A stretch of DNA of 64,000 nt from CAZOWW01 sp964583765 (GTDB lineage Bacteria; Actinomycetota; Actinomycetes; Actinomycetales; Kineosporiaceae): the NCBI GenBank assembly GCA_964583765.1, contig CAZOWW010000004.1, positions 1 to 64,000 of the forward strand. The letters are read 5' to 3'. This document shows, in pieces, positions 1 to 8,437 of the stretch (the first letter of the stretch is position 1; each line of letters opens with the position of its first letter). The translations under genes were made by a program, and so were the position numbers. The notes beneath the pieces are model-generated. The model made no database searches and was not told the DNA's origin. It was given only the letters and a program-made list of their open reading frames with translations.

Positions 1-812
1 CCATCGGTGACCCGGCGGACGCCTCCCCACTTCTCTTGAGGATGCAGGCCACCGCGGACGTCGTGGCGGCCGAGGACACCCGGCGGATGCGCCGTCTGGC
101 CGCCGCACTCGAGGTGAGTCCTGCCGGCCGGGTGGTGAGCTTCCACGAGCACAACGAGATGAGCCGGGTGGACGACCTGGTCGCCGCGGCGGCGGAGGGG
201 GCCACGGTGCTCGTGGTCACCGATGCGGGGATGCCCTCGGTGTCGGATCCCGGGCTGCGGGCCGTCCGGGCGGCCGTCGCCGCGGGGGTCGCCGTCACCG
301 CGGTTCCTGGCCCCTCGGCCGTGCTCACGGCGCTGGCGCTCTCCGGGCTGGCGACCGATCGCTTCTGCTTCGAGGGCTTCCTGCCGCGCAAGGCCGGTGA
401 GCGCGCCCGAGCACTGCGGGAACTGGCCGCCGAACGACGCACGATGGTCTTCTTCGAGGCCCCCCACCGGCTCGCGGTCACCCTGGTTGCTCTCGCCGCG
501 GAGTTCGGCGTGGACCGTCCGGCAGCGGTGTGCCGCGAGTTGACCAAGACCTACGAGGAGGTGCTGCGGCACCCCCTGGGGGAACTCGCGACCTGGGCGG
601 CCGACAGTGAGGTCCGGGGCGAGATCACGGTCGTGGTGGCCGGGGTCCCCGCGCCGCGCGCACCGAGCGACGCGGACGAGATCGCGGCGCTCGTCGTCCG
701 GGTGCGTGCCCGCGTGGACGGCGGCGAGCGGCTCAAGGAGGCGGTGGCTGCGGTCGCCGCGGACTCGGGCATGAACAAGCGTGCCCTGTACGACGCGGCC
801 ACGCACGGCTGA
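1..812 (+). CDS. rsmI: 16S rRNA (cytidine-1402 2'-O)-methyltransferase RsmI, 5' end cut by window edge
   Basis: RsmI uses S-adenosylmethionine to methylate the 2'-O of C1402 in the 16S rRNA decoding centre. The frame is open from base 3 and begins IGDPADASPLLL, the usual TPIGN-like N-terminus of the family, so only a few residues lie outside the window; the TTG at 36 is not a real start. Family motifs follow in order: VVAAEDTRR, TDAGMPSVSDPG, VPGPSAVLTALALSGL, FEGFLPRK, FFEAPHRL, CRELTKTYEEV and EITVVVAG. The stop at 810-812 lies in a 15-bp unit that is repeated directly downstream, which gives extra in-frame TGA codons at 825 and 840. Identification is secure. Confidence 0.95.
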   Translation, partial: IGDPADASPLLLRMQATADVVAAEDTRRMRRLAAALEVSPAGRVVSFHEHNEMSRVDDLVAAAAEGATVLVVTDAGMPSVSDPGLRAVRAAVAAGVAVTAVPGPSAVLTALALSGLATDRFCFEGFLPRKAGERARALRELAAERRTMVFFEAPHRLAVTLVALAAEFGVDRPAAVCRELTKTYEEVLRHPLGELATWAADSEVRGEITVVVAGVPAPRAPSDADEIAALVVRVRARVDGGERLKEAVAAVAADSGMNKRALYDAATHG

Positions 813-855
813 GCACGATCCGGCTGAGCACGATCCGCCTGAGCGCCTGAGCGCG
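806..855 (+). repeat. 15-bp tandem repeat across the rsmI stop codon
   Basis: The unit cggctgagcacgatc occurs at 806-820 and again, unchanged, at 821-835. A decayed third copy (cgcctgagcg, then cctgagcgcg) follows to about 855. Each copy carries the TGA, and the 15-bp period keeps the repeated TGA codons in frame with rsmI. Confidence 0.85.
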
Positions 856-907
856 ACGCGGGCCCGCGCGACCGAGAGGTGGGGCCGTGTCGGCCTCGGT
901 ACGGGAC

Positions 908-913
908 TAGCCT
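908..913 (+). promoter_or_regulatory. -10 box of a probable leaderless alaC promoter
   Basis: TAGCCT sits six bases before the alaC ATG at 920, so the transcript should begin at or next to the start codon. No purine-rich ribosome binding site is visible before the ATG, which fits leaderless translation, a common mode in actinobacteria. No clear -35 box was seen. Confidence 0.5.
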
Positions 914-919
914 TGACCG

Positions 920-2095
920 ATGGATTTCCGCCGCATTCCCGGACTGCCCCCGTACGTCTTCACGATCATCGATGGTCTCAAGGTCGAGGCACGTCGAGCC
1001 GGCCGGGATGTCGTGGACCTGGGGTTCGGGAACCCCGACCTGCCCTCGCCGCAGGTGGCGGTCGACAAGCTCGCCGAGGCGGCGCGGAACTCCCGGAACC
1101 ACCGGTACTCCTCGAGCAAGGGCATCCCCAAGCTGCGCCAGGCGGTGGCCGCCCGGTACGCGCGCCAGTACGGCGTGAACCTCGACCCGGACGCCCAGGT
1201 CCTGACCACGATCGGGGCCAAGGAGGGGTTCAGCCACCTCATGTGGGTGCTGTTGCAGCCCGGGGACACGGCTCTCGTGCCGTCCCCGAGCTACCCGATC
1301 CACATCTGGGGTCCGTACTTCGCCGGTGCTGATGCCCGGCAGGTGAGCGTGGGACACGGCGAGGACTACATCGGCAACGTCATGGAGGCCTGGAACTACG
1401 GCTGGCCCAAGCCCCGCGTCGTCGTCCTGTCCTTCCCGCACAACCCGACCACGGCCACGGTCGAGCTCGCGGACCTGCAGCGGCTCGTGGACTGGGCCCG
1501 GGAGCGGGACGTCGTGCTGGTGCACGACTTCGCCTACGCCGACCTGGCCTTCGACGGCTGGCGGCCGCCGTCCATCCTGCAGTGCGAGGGGGGCACCGAC
1601 TGCGCGGTCGAGCTCTACTCGATGACCAAGTCCTTCTCGATGGCCGGCTGGCGCATGGCCTTCCTGGTCGGCAACGCCGAGGTGGTGGGCGCGCTCACGA
1701 AGCTGAAGAGCTACCTGGACTACGGCACGTTCCAGCCGATCCAGATCGCCGCCACGGTGACGCTGAACGAGGCACCGGACTTCCCGACCGAGGTCAACGA
1801 GGTCTACCAGTCCCGGCGGGACGCCCTGTGCGACGGCCTGGATCGGATCGGCTGGCAGGTGGCGCGGCCGAAAGGAACGATGTTCGTCTGGGCGCCGATC
1901 CCGCAGGCCTACCGCGAACTGGGATCCATCGAGTTCTGCCGGCTCCTGGTGACCGAGTGCGACGTGGCCGCCTCTCCCGGGATCGGCTTCGGCGAGGGCG
2001 GGGACGGCTTCGTCCGGTTCGCGCTGATCGAGAACGAGCAGCGGATCGGGCAGGCCATCCGCGCGATCCGGCGGGGTCTGCCCAAGCTGGGCTGA
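920..2095 (+). CDS. alaC: Alanine-type aminotransferase (AlaC/YfdZ family, PLP-dependent fold type I)
   Basis: A cytosolic PLP enzyme of 391 aa, the usual length. It resembles Escherichia coli AlaC along its whole length: LPPYVF near the N-terminus, a GFGNPDLPSP block, YSSSKGIPKLRQAV, VTIG-like TTIGAKEG, VPSPSYPIHIWG, VHDFAYADLAFDGW, the Schiff-base lysine in SMTKSFSMAGWR, KSYLDYGTFQPIQ and SPGIGFGEGGDGFVRFALIENEQR. AlaC makes alanine from pyruvate using glutamate; activity of this particular protein on other 2-oxo acids or on LL-diaminopimelate is not excluded. The ATG at 920 is supported by its spacing to TAGCCT. The gene stands alone between rsmI and kimA. Confidence 0.88.
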   Translation: MDFRRIPGLPPYVFTIIDGLKVEARRAGRDVVDLGFGNPDLPSPQVAVDKLAEAARNSRNHRYSSSKGIPKLRQAVAARYARQYGVNLDPDAQVLTTIGAKEGFSHLMWVLLQPGDTALVPSPSYPIHIWGPYFAGADARQVSVGHGEDYIGNVMEAWNYGWPKPRVVVLSFPHNPTTATVELADLQRLVDWARERDVVLVHDFAYADLAFDGWRPPSILQCEGGTDCAVELYSMTKSFSMAGWRMAFLVGNAEVVGALTKLKSYLDYGTFQPIQIAATVTLNEAPDFPTEVNEVYQSRRDALCDGLDRIGWQVARPKGTMFVWAPIPQAYRELGSIEFCRLLVTECDVAASPGIGFGEGGDGFVRFALIENEQRIGQAIRAIRRGLPKLG

Positions 2096-2242
2096 TCGCG
2101 AGGCCCGCGGCGCCGGTTCTCCCGGTGGAGAGCTGACGGTGAGGCTCTCGGCGTCGGTTCTCCGGCCGCGGGGCTGATCAGCTGCGCCCTCCGGGCCGAC
2201 CTGACCGCGGCGTGAGCAGGGTCACGGCCGGTCGTCCCGCAG

Positions 2243-2291
2243 GTCAGGAACGCGTCAGGGTTCACTCTCCGGTGTCAAGAGCGCGTCAAGA
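2243..2291 (+). promoter_or_regulatory. Two tandem OmpR/KdpE-type binding sites upstream of kimA
   Basis: Two direct-repeat sites with the layout 7 bp - 4 bp - 7 bp are visible. The first is GTCAGGA-ACGC-GTCAGGG at 2243-2260 and the second is GTCAAGA-GCGC-GTCAAGA at 2274-2291; the second is a perfect repeat. The 11-bp half-site period is that of OmpR/PhoB-class response regulators, and the two sites are 31 bp apart, about three helical turns. They lie 41-89 bases before the transporter start, and a KdpE-like regulator is encoded two genes downstream. Binding by that regulator is inference. Confidence 0.65.
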
Positions 2292-2331
2292 TCCTCTTCA
2301 CTGACCGGTCGGATGACCGTACGACCGATAC

Positions 2332-4296
2332 GTGATGTCTCTCAGTCCCCCCGTGAAGCGCGTCCTGATCGGCCGTCCGCTGGAGAGCACGGCCCTGCGG
2401 CACACCCTGCTGCCCAAGTGGCTCGCGCTGCCGGTGTTCTGCAGCGACCCGCTGTCCAGCGTCGCCTACGCCACGGACGAGATCCTGCTCGTCCTGGTTC
2501 TCGGCGGGGCGACCGCCCTCACCTGGACCCCGTGGGTCGGTCTCGCCGTCGCGGCCCTGCTGGTCATCGTGGTCCTGTCGTACCGCAAGACCGTGTACGC
2601 CTACCCGGGCGGCGGCGGGGCGTACGCCGTCGCCAAGGACACCTTCGGGCAGAACACCGCCCTGGTCGCGGCCAGTGCCCTGACCATCGACTACATCCTC
2701 ACGGTCGCGGTCTCGGTCACCTCGGGCGTCGCCAACTTCGCCTCCGCGTTCCCGTCCCTGGCGCCGCACGTGCTCGTGATCAGCCTGGGCACGATCGTCC
2801 TGATCACGGTGGCCAACCTGCGGGGGGTCAAGGAGTCCGGCCGGGCCTTCGCCGTCCCCACCTACGGGTTCATCGCCAGCGTCCTGGTCATGCTGATCGT
2901 CGCTGTGGTGAAGATGCTCTTCGGGCATCCGGTCGTGGCCGCCTCCTCGCACTACCCGGTGCAGGCGGCGCATGTGAGTGCGGCGGCCTCGGTCTTCCTG
3001 CTGCTGCGGGCGTTCTCCTCGGGGTGCACGGCGCTCACCGGCGTCGAGGCGATCAGCAACGGCGTGCCGTTCTTCCGCCGTCCGGCCGCCCGGAACGCGT
3101 CGATCACGCTCGCGGGCATGGGAACCATCGCCGTGGTCATGTTCGGTGGGGTCACCCTGCTCGCGGTCCACACGCACATCCACATCGCCGACGACCCCAC
3201 CCGGCTCGGACTGCCCGCGGGCACCATCCAGCCCACGGTGATGGCCCAGCTCGGCTCCGCGGTGTTCGGCTCCGGGGCGGTCCCGTTCTACCTGCTGCAG
3301 TCGTTCACCGCGCTGGTCCTCGTGCTGGCCGCGAACACGGCCTTCAACAGCTTCCCGATCCTGGCCTCCGTGCTCGGCCGGGACGGCTACCTGCCCAAGC
3401 AGCTCGGACGCCGCGGGGACCGCCTGGTCTTCAGCAACGGCATCATCGCCCTGGCCGGGATCGCGATGGCCCTGGTCGCGGCCTTCGACGCGAGCGTGAC
3501 GCGGCTGATCCAGCTGTACATCCTCGGGGTGTTCCTCAGCTTCACGATCTCCCAGGCCGGCATGGTCGTCTACTGGACCCGGGCGCTGCGCACCACCCCG
3601 CGCGAGGGACAGGGCCGGCTCAAGCGGTCCCGCGCGGTGAACGCGGTCGGCGCGACCGTGACCGCGGTCGTCCTGGTCGTGGTGACCGCGACCAAGTTCC
3701 TGCACGGCGCCTGGATCGTGGTCCTGGCCATCCCGCTCTTCCTGAGCCTCATGCTCGCGATCCACACCCACTACGCACGTTCGGACCGGCGCCTCACCGC
3801 GGCCCCCGGCGGGGTGCGCCTGCCGAGCCGGGTGCACGCGGTGGTGCTCGTCTCGCGGATCAACGCCCAGTCGATGCAGGCCCTGGCCTACGCGCGGGGC
3901 ACCCGTCCGTCCAGCCTCACCGGGCTGCACGTCGTCCTCGACGAGGCGGTCACGCAGGAGCTCAAGGCCGAGTGGACGGAACGGGAGATCCCGGTACCCC
4001 TGGAGATCGTCGACTCCCCGTTCCGTGACCTGACGGGTCCGGTGGTGGACCGGATCCGGCGTATCCACCGGGCCAGCCCCAGGGACCTGGTGGCGGTGTT
4101 CGTCCCCGAGCAGGTCGTGCTGCACTGGTGGGAGGGGCTGCTCCACAATCGTTCCGCCTCGCGCCTGCGAACCCGGTTGAAGCTCGTGCCCGGGGTGGTC
4201 GTGGTCAGCGTGCCACTTGCCGAACTGCCGGGAGCGGACGCACCGCTCCGGCCCGTGTCCGAACACCGTGACCTGGTGGTCATGGGGGGCGACTGA
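2332..4296 (+). CDS. kimA: KimA-like potassium/proton symporter (APC superfamily)
   Basis: A 654-aa membrane protein with about 12 hydrophobic segments and a cytosolic C-terminal domain of about 180 aa. It follows Bacillus subtilis KimA closely: FLIGKPL-like VLIGRPLES at the N-terminus, CSDPLSSVAYATDE, YAYPGGGGAYAVAKD, IDYILTVAVSV, FSSGCTALTGVEAISNGVPFF, VLAANTAFNSFP, GDRLVFSNGII and the C-terminal LLHNRSASRLRTRL. The acidic residues of SSD and IDYILT, which bind K+ in KimA, are kept. KimA imports K+ with H+ and is inhibited by cyclic di-AMP through its C-terminal domain. The start is GTG 2332 or the adjacent ATG 2335. Its neighbours are a KdpD/KdpE pair, which fits a potassium role. An amino-acid permease role is less likely. 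Confidence 0.85.
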   Translation: MMSLSPPVKRVLIGRPLESTALRHTLLPKWLALPVFCSDPLSSVAYATDEILLVLVLGGATALTWTPWVGLAVAALLVIVVLSYRKTVYAYPGGGGAYAVAKDTFGQNTALVAASALTIDYILTVAVSVTSGVANFASAFPSLAPHVLVISLGTIVLITVANLRGVKESGRAFAVPTYGFIASVLVMLIVAVVKMLFGHPVVAASSHYPVQAAHVSAAASVFLLLRAFSSGCTALTGVEAISNGVPFFRRPAARNASITLAGMGTIAVVMFGGVTLLAVHTHIHIADDPTRLGLPAGTIQPTVMAQLGSAVFGSGAVPFYLLQSFTALVLVLAANTAFNSFPILASVLGRDGYLPKQLGRRGDRLVFSNGIIALAGIAMALVAAFDASVTRLIQLYILGVFLSFTISQAGMVVYWTRALRTTPREGQGRLKRSRAVNAVGATVTAVVLVVVTATKFLHGAWIVVLAIPLFLSLMLAIHTHYARSDRRLTAAPGGVRLPSRVHAVVLVSRINAQSMQALAYARGTRPSSLTGLHVVLDEAVTQELKAEWTEREIPVPLEIVDSPFRDLTGPVVDRIRRIHRASPRDLVAVFVPEQVVLHWWEGLLHNRSASRLRTRLKLVPGVVVVSVPLAELPGADAPLRPVSEHRDLVVMGGD

Positions 4297-4315
4297 TCCG
4301 TGAGCCTGCGGTCGT

Positions 4316-4362
4316 CAGGGGCGGCTCGTCCGTGACCTGGTGCTCGTGAGGCAGCCGCCCTG
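4316..4362 (+). terminator. Possible terminator after kimA
   Basis: CAGGGGCGGCT at 4316-4326 can pair with AGCCGCCCTG at 4353-4362, with one bulged G and a loop of about 26 bases. There is no T-tract. The support is weak. Confidence 0.3.
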
Positions 4363-4471
4363 CGGTCCGGTGGTCACGGGAGCTCGGCGGCGGAGGGACG
4401 GTTGACCCGCGGTGGGGTGTCCCGGACCGCGCACGCGGTCCGAGCCCGCGGGGCGGTGCGAGACTGGGCTC

Positions 4472-5902
4472 GTGGCGAGCGAGCTGGTGGCGGGGCGGTG
4501 GGTGCGCCGGCTGCTGGTCTTCGGACTCGGGGTCGGGGTGGAGTGGGCCAGCGTGCTGGTCTGCGGTCTGCGCGCGGGCACCGACCTGACCGTCTCGCTG
4601 CTGGTCGTGCTGGTCGAGGTGATCGCGGTGGCCGTGCTGAGCGGACCCGTGCTCGCCGCGCTCGCCGCGTTCGCGGCGGTCCTGCTGGTCAACTGGTACC
4701 TCGTGCCACCGCACCACACCCTTCGGGTGGCCAACCCGGACAACCTGGTCGCGCTGGTGGTGTTCCCGCTCGTGGCGGTCGGCGCCGCGGTGCTCGTCGA
4801 GGTCGGTGGCCGGGCCCGGGAGCGCGCCGTCCGGTCCCAGGGCCGGGCGGAGCTCCTCGGGGACGTGGTCGAGCTCGGTGGGCACGACTCGTGCCTGGAC
4901 GCGCTGGAACGGATCCGTGCGGCCTTCGACCTCGAACGCGTGAGCCTGCGCCGGGCCGGGCGGGACGGCGACGTCGTCCTGGCGGCCACCCCGCACCACG
5001 AGGAGGCCCGGGACACGCTGAACCGCAATGTGGTCGACGTGCGCATGCCCCACGGCTATCGGCTCGTGGGCAACGGCGTGGCGCACTTCGCCGAGGACCG
5101 CGGCTTCCTGCGCTCGCTCGCCTCGGCCGCGGTCCGGGCCTACGAGAGCGAGCAGATGGTGCGGGAGCGCTCGCGTGCGGAGCAGCTGGCCGCCGTGGAC
5201 GACGCCCGTTCCGCGCTGCTGGCGAGCGTCGGGCACGACCTGCGCACCCCGCTCGCCGGGTTGACCGTCGCGGTGGGCGCCCTGCGTCAGCTGGATGGCG
5301 AGCTCACCGACGCCGAGCGCGAGGAACTGCTCGACACGGTGAGTGCGGCGACCGGCCGGCTCGACGAGCTGATCACGAACCTGCTGGACATGAGCCGTCT
5401 GGAGGCCGGCGGGGTGGCCGTGCACCTGCAGCCCTGTGCCCTGGACGAGGTGGTGGCCCGGGCGCTCATCGGCCTGCCCGCCGAGCGGGTGCTCGTCACC
5501 GTGGCGGAGGACCTGCCGGACATCGAGACCGACCCGGCCCTGCTGGAGCGCGTCGTGGCCAACCTGGTCTCGAACGCGCTCTCGCACGGCACCCGTGCCG
5601 CCGGGGACGCCTCGCCCCCGGTCGCCGTCACCGCGGAACCGGGAGCCGACGCCGTGGTGCTCACCGTCGTCGACCACGGCCCGGGGATCCCGTCGCACGA
5701 ACGGGAGCGCGTGCTGCAGCCCTTCGAGCGTCTCGAGAGCACGCGGACCGCCGGTGGCACCGGCCTGGGGCTGGCGATCGCCCGTGGTTTCTGCGCCGCT
5801 CTGGGGGCGGGCCTGCGGCTGACGGACACCGTGGGCGGCGGCCTGACCGTGGTCGTCGACCTGCCGCGCCCGGCCGGGGACCGGACGGAGCTCGGGGCAT
5901 GA
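4472..5902 (+). CDS. KdpD-like membrane sensor histidine kinase (DUF4118 type, short form)
   Basis: A 476-aa kinase that corresponds to the C-terminal half of KdpD. The first 110 residues hold four hydrophobic segments of the KdpD transmembrane module (including VNWYLVPPHHTLRVANPDN). A sensor linker follows, then the H-box ASVGHDLRTPLAGL with the phosphorylated His, the N-box NLVSNALSHG, and the G-boxes VDHGPGIP and GGTGLGLAIARG. The N-terminal KdpD sensor and universal-stress domains are absent, so the input is not the classical one. GTG 4472 is chosen because the transmembrane module begins right after it; an upstream GTG at 4412 would add a proline/arginine-rich stretch. The stop overlaps the next start (ATGA). 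No kdpFABC genes are present here. Confidence 0.85.
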   Translation: MASELVAGRWVRRLLVFGLGVGVEWASVLVCGLRAGTDLTVSLLVVLVEVIAVAVLSGPVLAALAAFAAVLLVNWYLVPPHHTLRVANPDNLVALVVFPLVAVGAAVLVEVGGRARERAVRSQGRAELLGDVVELGGHDSCLDALERIRAAFDLERVSLRRAGRDGDVVLAATPHHEEARDTLNRNVVDVRMPHGYRLVGNGVAHFAEDRGFLRSLASAAVRAYESEQMVRERSRAEQLAAVDDARSALLASVGHDLRTPLAGLTVAVGALRQLDGELTDAEREELLDTVSAATGRLDELITNLLDMSRLEAGGVAVHLQPCALDEVVARALIGLPAERVLVTVAEDLPDIETDPALLERVVANLVSNALSHGTRAAGDASPPVAVTAEPGADAVVLTVVDHGPGIPSHERERVLQPFERLESTRTAGGTGLGLAIARGFCAALGAGLRLTDTVGGGLTVVVDLPRPAGDRTELGA

Positions 5903-6579
5903 ACCGGCTGCTGCTCATCGAGGACGACGAGCGCCTCCGCCGGGCGCTCGGGCTGACCCTGCGTTCGCACGGGTACGAGGTGGTCGAGGCGGGGAGCGCG
6001 GGGGAGGCCGAGCAGGCCCTGGGCCGGGGTGAGTTCTCGGTGCTCGTGCTCGACCTGGGGCTGCCCGACCTGGACGGCGTGGAACTGATCGCGCGGGTCA
6101 GGACCGTCTCCGCGGTGCCGATCGTGGTGCTGTCCGCGCGGCGGGACCAGTCCGACAAGGTGCACGCGCTGGACAGCGGGGCGGACGACTACCTGACCAA
6201 GCCGTTCGGCGTGGCCGAGCTCCTGGCCCGGCTCCGGGCCGCGCTACGCCGCTCGGGGAAGCCGGCCGAGGACCTGGTGGTGCGCACCGAGCACTTCACC
6301 GTGGACCTGGGGCGCAAGCAGGTCGCCGCCCCCGACGGAACCGTGATCCGGCTGACCCCGACCGAGTGGGGGCTCCTCGAACAGCTCGTGCGGGCCCGCG
6401 GGATGCTCGTCACCGGACGCGACCTGCTGCGGGAGGTCTGGGGCCCGCAGTACGCGGATCAGAGCAACTACCTGCGCGTCTACCTCGCCCAGTTGCGGCG
6501 CAAGCTCGAACCGGTGCCGTCCCACCCGCGGTACCTGATCACCGCGCCCGGCCTGGGCTACCGCTTCGACGCCTCCTGA
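5899..6579 (+). CDS. KdpE-like response regulator (OmpR/PhoB family)
   Basis: A 226-aa regulator. The receiver domain (1-120) has the acidic pair IEDDE, the phosphoacceptor Asp in LVLDLGLPDLDG, the Ser of VVLSARR and the Lys of DDYLTKPFG. The C-terminal winged helix (about 130-225) contains LTPTEWGLLEQLVRARGMLVTGRDLL, split by normal family spacing, and ends in LITAPGLGYRF. ATG 5899 overlaps the kinase stop by four bases, so the two are translationally coupled. The closest family is KdpE, the potassium-response regulator. It is the natural candidate to bind the tandem GTCA repeats in front of kimA, which is inference. Confidence 0.9.
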   Translation: MNRLLLIEDDERLRRALGLTLRSHGYEVVEAGSAGEAEQALGRGEFSVLVLDLGLPDLDGVELIARVRTVSAVPIVVLSARRDQSDKVHALDSGADDYLTKPFGVAELLARLRAALRRSGKPAEDLVVRTEHFTVDLGRKQVAAPDGTVIRLTPTEWGLLEQLVRARGMLVTGRDLLREVWGPQYADQSNYLRVYLAQLRRKLEPVPSHPRYLITAPGLGYRFDAS

Positions 6580-6600
6580 GCCCCCCGCTCGGCCGGGCTC
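6578..6600. terminator. Bidirectional terminator between convergent genes
   Basis: GAGCCC at 6578-6583 pairs with GGGCTC at 6595-6600 across an 11-base loop. The hairpin fills the 26-bp space between the response-regulator stop and the stop of the ABC permease on the other strand. Confidence 0.5.
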
Positions 6601-6605
6601 GCCGC

Positions 6606-7511
6606 TCACCCCCGCTCCTCGCGCACCTGGGAGACCAGTTGCGTGGGGTTGACGAAGCGCAGTGCGGTGACCAGCAGGACCAGCATCACGGCCATGTAGA
6701 TGACCGCCATCGCGTCGACCGACTGCTGGGCCCGGATGCCGGCGGCGTTCATCGAGTTGAAGAGGGCGACGACCAGGGTGTTGGAGTCCGGCCCGGCGGT
6801 GAGGAAGGTGAGCTCGAACATGCCGACCGTGCGCACCCCCACCAGGATCGCGGAGGCGAGCATGCCCGGCAGGAGCAGCGGCGCGAGGATGCGGGTGAAG
6901 ACCGCGGTCGTGCCGGCTCCCGACATCCGGGCCGCCTGCTCGACGGCCGGGTCGATCTGCTCGATGAACGGGGTCATGGTGAGGATGACGAACGGCACGC
7001 ACGGCACCAGATTCGCCAGCACCACCCCGGACAGGTGTCCGCCCAGGCCCAACCGGTAGAGCAGGGTCGCCAGCGGGATGCCGTAGGTGATCGGCGGCAT
7101 CATGATCGGGAACAGGAAGAGCAGGTAGACGACCCGCTTGCCGGGGAAGGGCCGACGTGCCAGGACGTACGCGGCGGGCACGCCCAGGACCAGCGACAGG
7201 GCGACGACGCTGAGCGCCACCTCGAGGGTGGTCACGATGACCGGCATCAGGTCGTAGTCCGACCAGGCCTCGCGGTACCAGCGGGTGGTGTACCCCGGCG
7301 GCAGCCACGTGCCGAACCAGTGCGTGCCGAACGAGTTCACCACCACCGAGGTGACCACGCCCAGCAGCAGCACGAGGAAGAGCACGACCGCACCCCACAC
7401 CAGCCAGGCGGACGGGGTGGCGACGATGCGTCGGCGGGCCGGGGCGTCATCCTCGACGGGCACGTCCGGGGGGCGGACGCCCCGATCGGTGCGAACGGCG
7501 GTCGAGCTCAT
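6606..7511 (-). CDS. ABC importer inner-membrane permease (PotC/binding-protein-dependent type)
   Basis: A 301-aa permease with six predicted membrane spans. The family loop that docks the ATPase is seen as EQAARMSGAGTTAVFTRILAPLLLPG, split over the usual EAA motif. Gene order and sequence place it with the second permease of spermidine/putrescine- and iron-type importers. Its start overlaps the stop of the upstream permease by four bases, so it is the last gene of a five-gene operon (lacI, binding protein, ATPase, permease, permease). The substrate is not predictable from the permease. The neighbouring sugar-acid dehydratase suggests a sugar acid. Confidence 0.88.
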   Translation of the reverse strand: MSSTAVRTDRGVRPPDVPVEDDAPARRRIVATPSAWLVWGAVVLFLVLLLGVVTSVVVNSFGTHWFGTWLPPGYTTRWYREAWSDYDLMPVIVTTLEVALSVVALSLVLGVPAAYVLARRPFPGKRVVYLLFLFPIMMPPITYGIPLATLLYRLGLGGHLSGVVLANLVPCVPFVILTMTPFIEQIDPAVEQAARMSGAGTTAVFTRILAPLLLPGMLASAILVGVRTVGMFELTFLTAGPDSNTLVVALFNSMNAAGIRAQQSVDAMAVIYMAVMLVLLVTALRFVNPTQLVSQVREERG

Positions 7512-8437
7512 GCGCCTTTGCCTCCTGTCGAGCCCACGTACAGCCGGGACCGTAGGAGCAGGACAAGGCCGATCACGACCAGCTCGATCATCCCCATGAT
7601 CATGGCGATGGTGGAGGCGAACGGGTAGTCGTACTGCTCGCAGGCGGCCTGGTACGCCGCGATCGAGATCACCCGCGTCTCGCCGGTGGGGTCACCGACG
7701 AGGTAGGCGGACGGGAACACGCTGAACGCCAGCACGAACGTCAGGCAGAACGTCGTCGCCAGACCCGGTGCGAGCAGCGGCAGGGTCACTCGGCGGAAAC
7801 GCTGCCACCAGTTCGCCCCCAGGGTGGCGGCCGCCCGCTCGAGGCTCGGGTCGATGCCCGTCAGGTACGAGAGCGTGAGCAGGAACGCGAACGGGAACCC
7901 GCTGATGACGATGGAGAAGAACACGCCCCAGTAGTTCTGGACGAGCACCAGCGGTCGGTCGATGAGGTGGAGGTCCAGCAGCGCCCGGTTGAACCAGCCG
8001 GCCGGGCCGAGGAAGGTGAGCAGGCCCTCCGCGGTGAGCACGGTGCCCAGCGTGATGGGGACGACGAGCGCGGTGGTCAGCAGCCGCTTGCCCCGGAACC
8101 GGCCCCGCAGCCGGTAGGCGATCGGCACCGACGCCAGCACGTTGAAGAGCGCGGACGGCACCGCCAGCCGGAGGGTCTTGCCGATGGTGTCGCGCTCGAA
8201 CGCGTCGCTGAAGAACCGGTGGTAGTCCGAGAACGGCCCGCCCCGGCCGGGCTGGAAGGAGAGTTGCAGCCCGTACAGGAAGGGGTACACGAACAGGCCC
8301 AGGACGAAGACCAGACCGGGCAGCAGGAGCAGCAACCGGGCGTCCACGCCGTGCTCGGCGAGCCGGTGCCGCAGTCCCGCGCGCTCGCCGCCCGCACCGC
8401 CCGGGGCGCGCGTGGGCATGGCCGTGCTCGTGCTCAT
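7508..8437 (-). CDS. ABC importer inner-membrane permease (PotB type)
   Basis: A 309-aa permease. The first span is LLLLLPGLVFVLGLFVYPFLYG after a short basic cytosolic tail. The EAA loop reads DPSLERAAATLGANWWQRFRRVTLPLLAPG in family order. It pairs with the following permease to form the membrane channel. The start overlaps the ATPase stop (ATGA), and its own stop overlaps the next start, so the operon is tightly coupled. Confidence 0.88.
   Translation of the reverse strand: MSTSTAMPTRAPGGAGGERAGLRHRLAEHGVDARLLLLLPGLVFVLGLFVYPFLYGLQLSFQPGRGGPFSDYHRFFSDAFERDTIGKTLRLAVPSALFNVLASVPIAYRLRGRFRGKRLLTTALVVPITLGTVLTAEGLLTFLGPAGWFNRALLDLHLIDRPLVLVQNYWGVFFSIVISGFPFAFLLTLSYLTGIDPSLERAAATLGANWWQRFRRVTLPLLAPGLATTFCLTFVLAFSVFPSAYLVGDPTGETRVISIAAYQAACEQYDYPFASTIAMIMGMIELVVIGLVLLLRSRLYVGSTGGKGA

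Noticed and set aside
36..812. TTG at 36 as the rsmI start
   Set aside because: The frame is open to the window edge and upstream codons encode the conserved N-terminus (IGDPADAS), so the true start lies outside.
2275..4266. 663-residue open frame on the minus strand
   Set aside because: It is antisense to kimA and has His/Gly/Arg/Asp-rich shadow composition.
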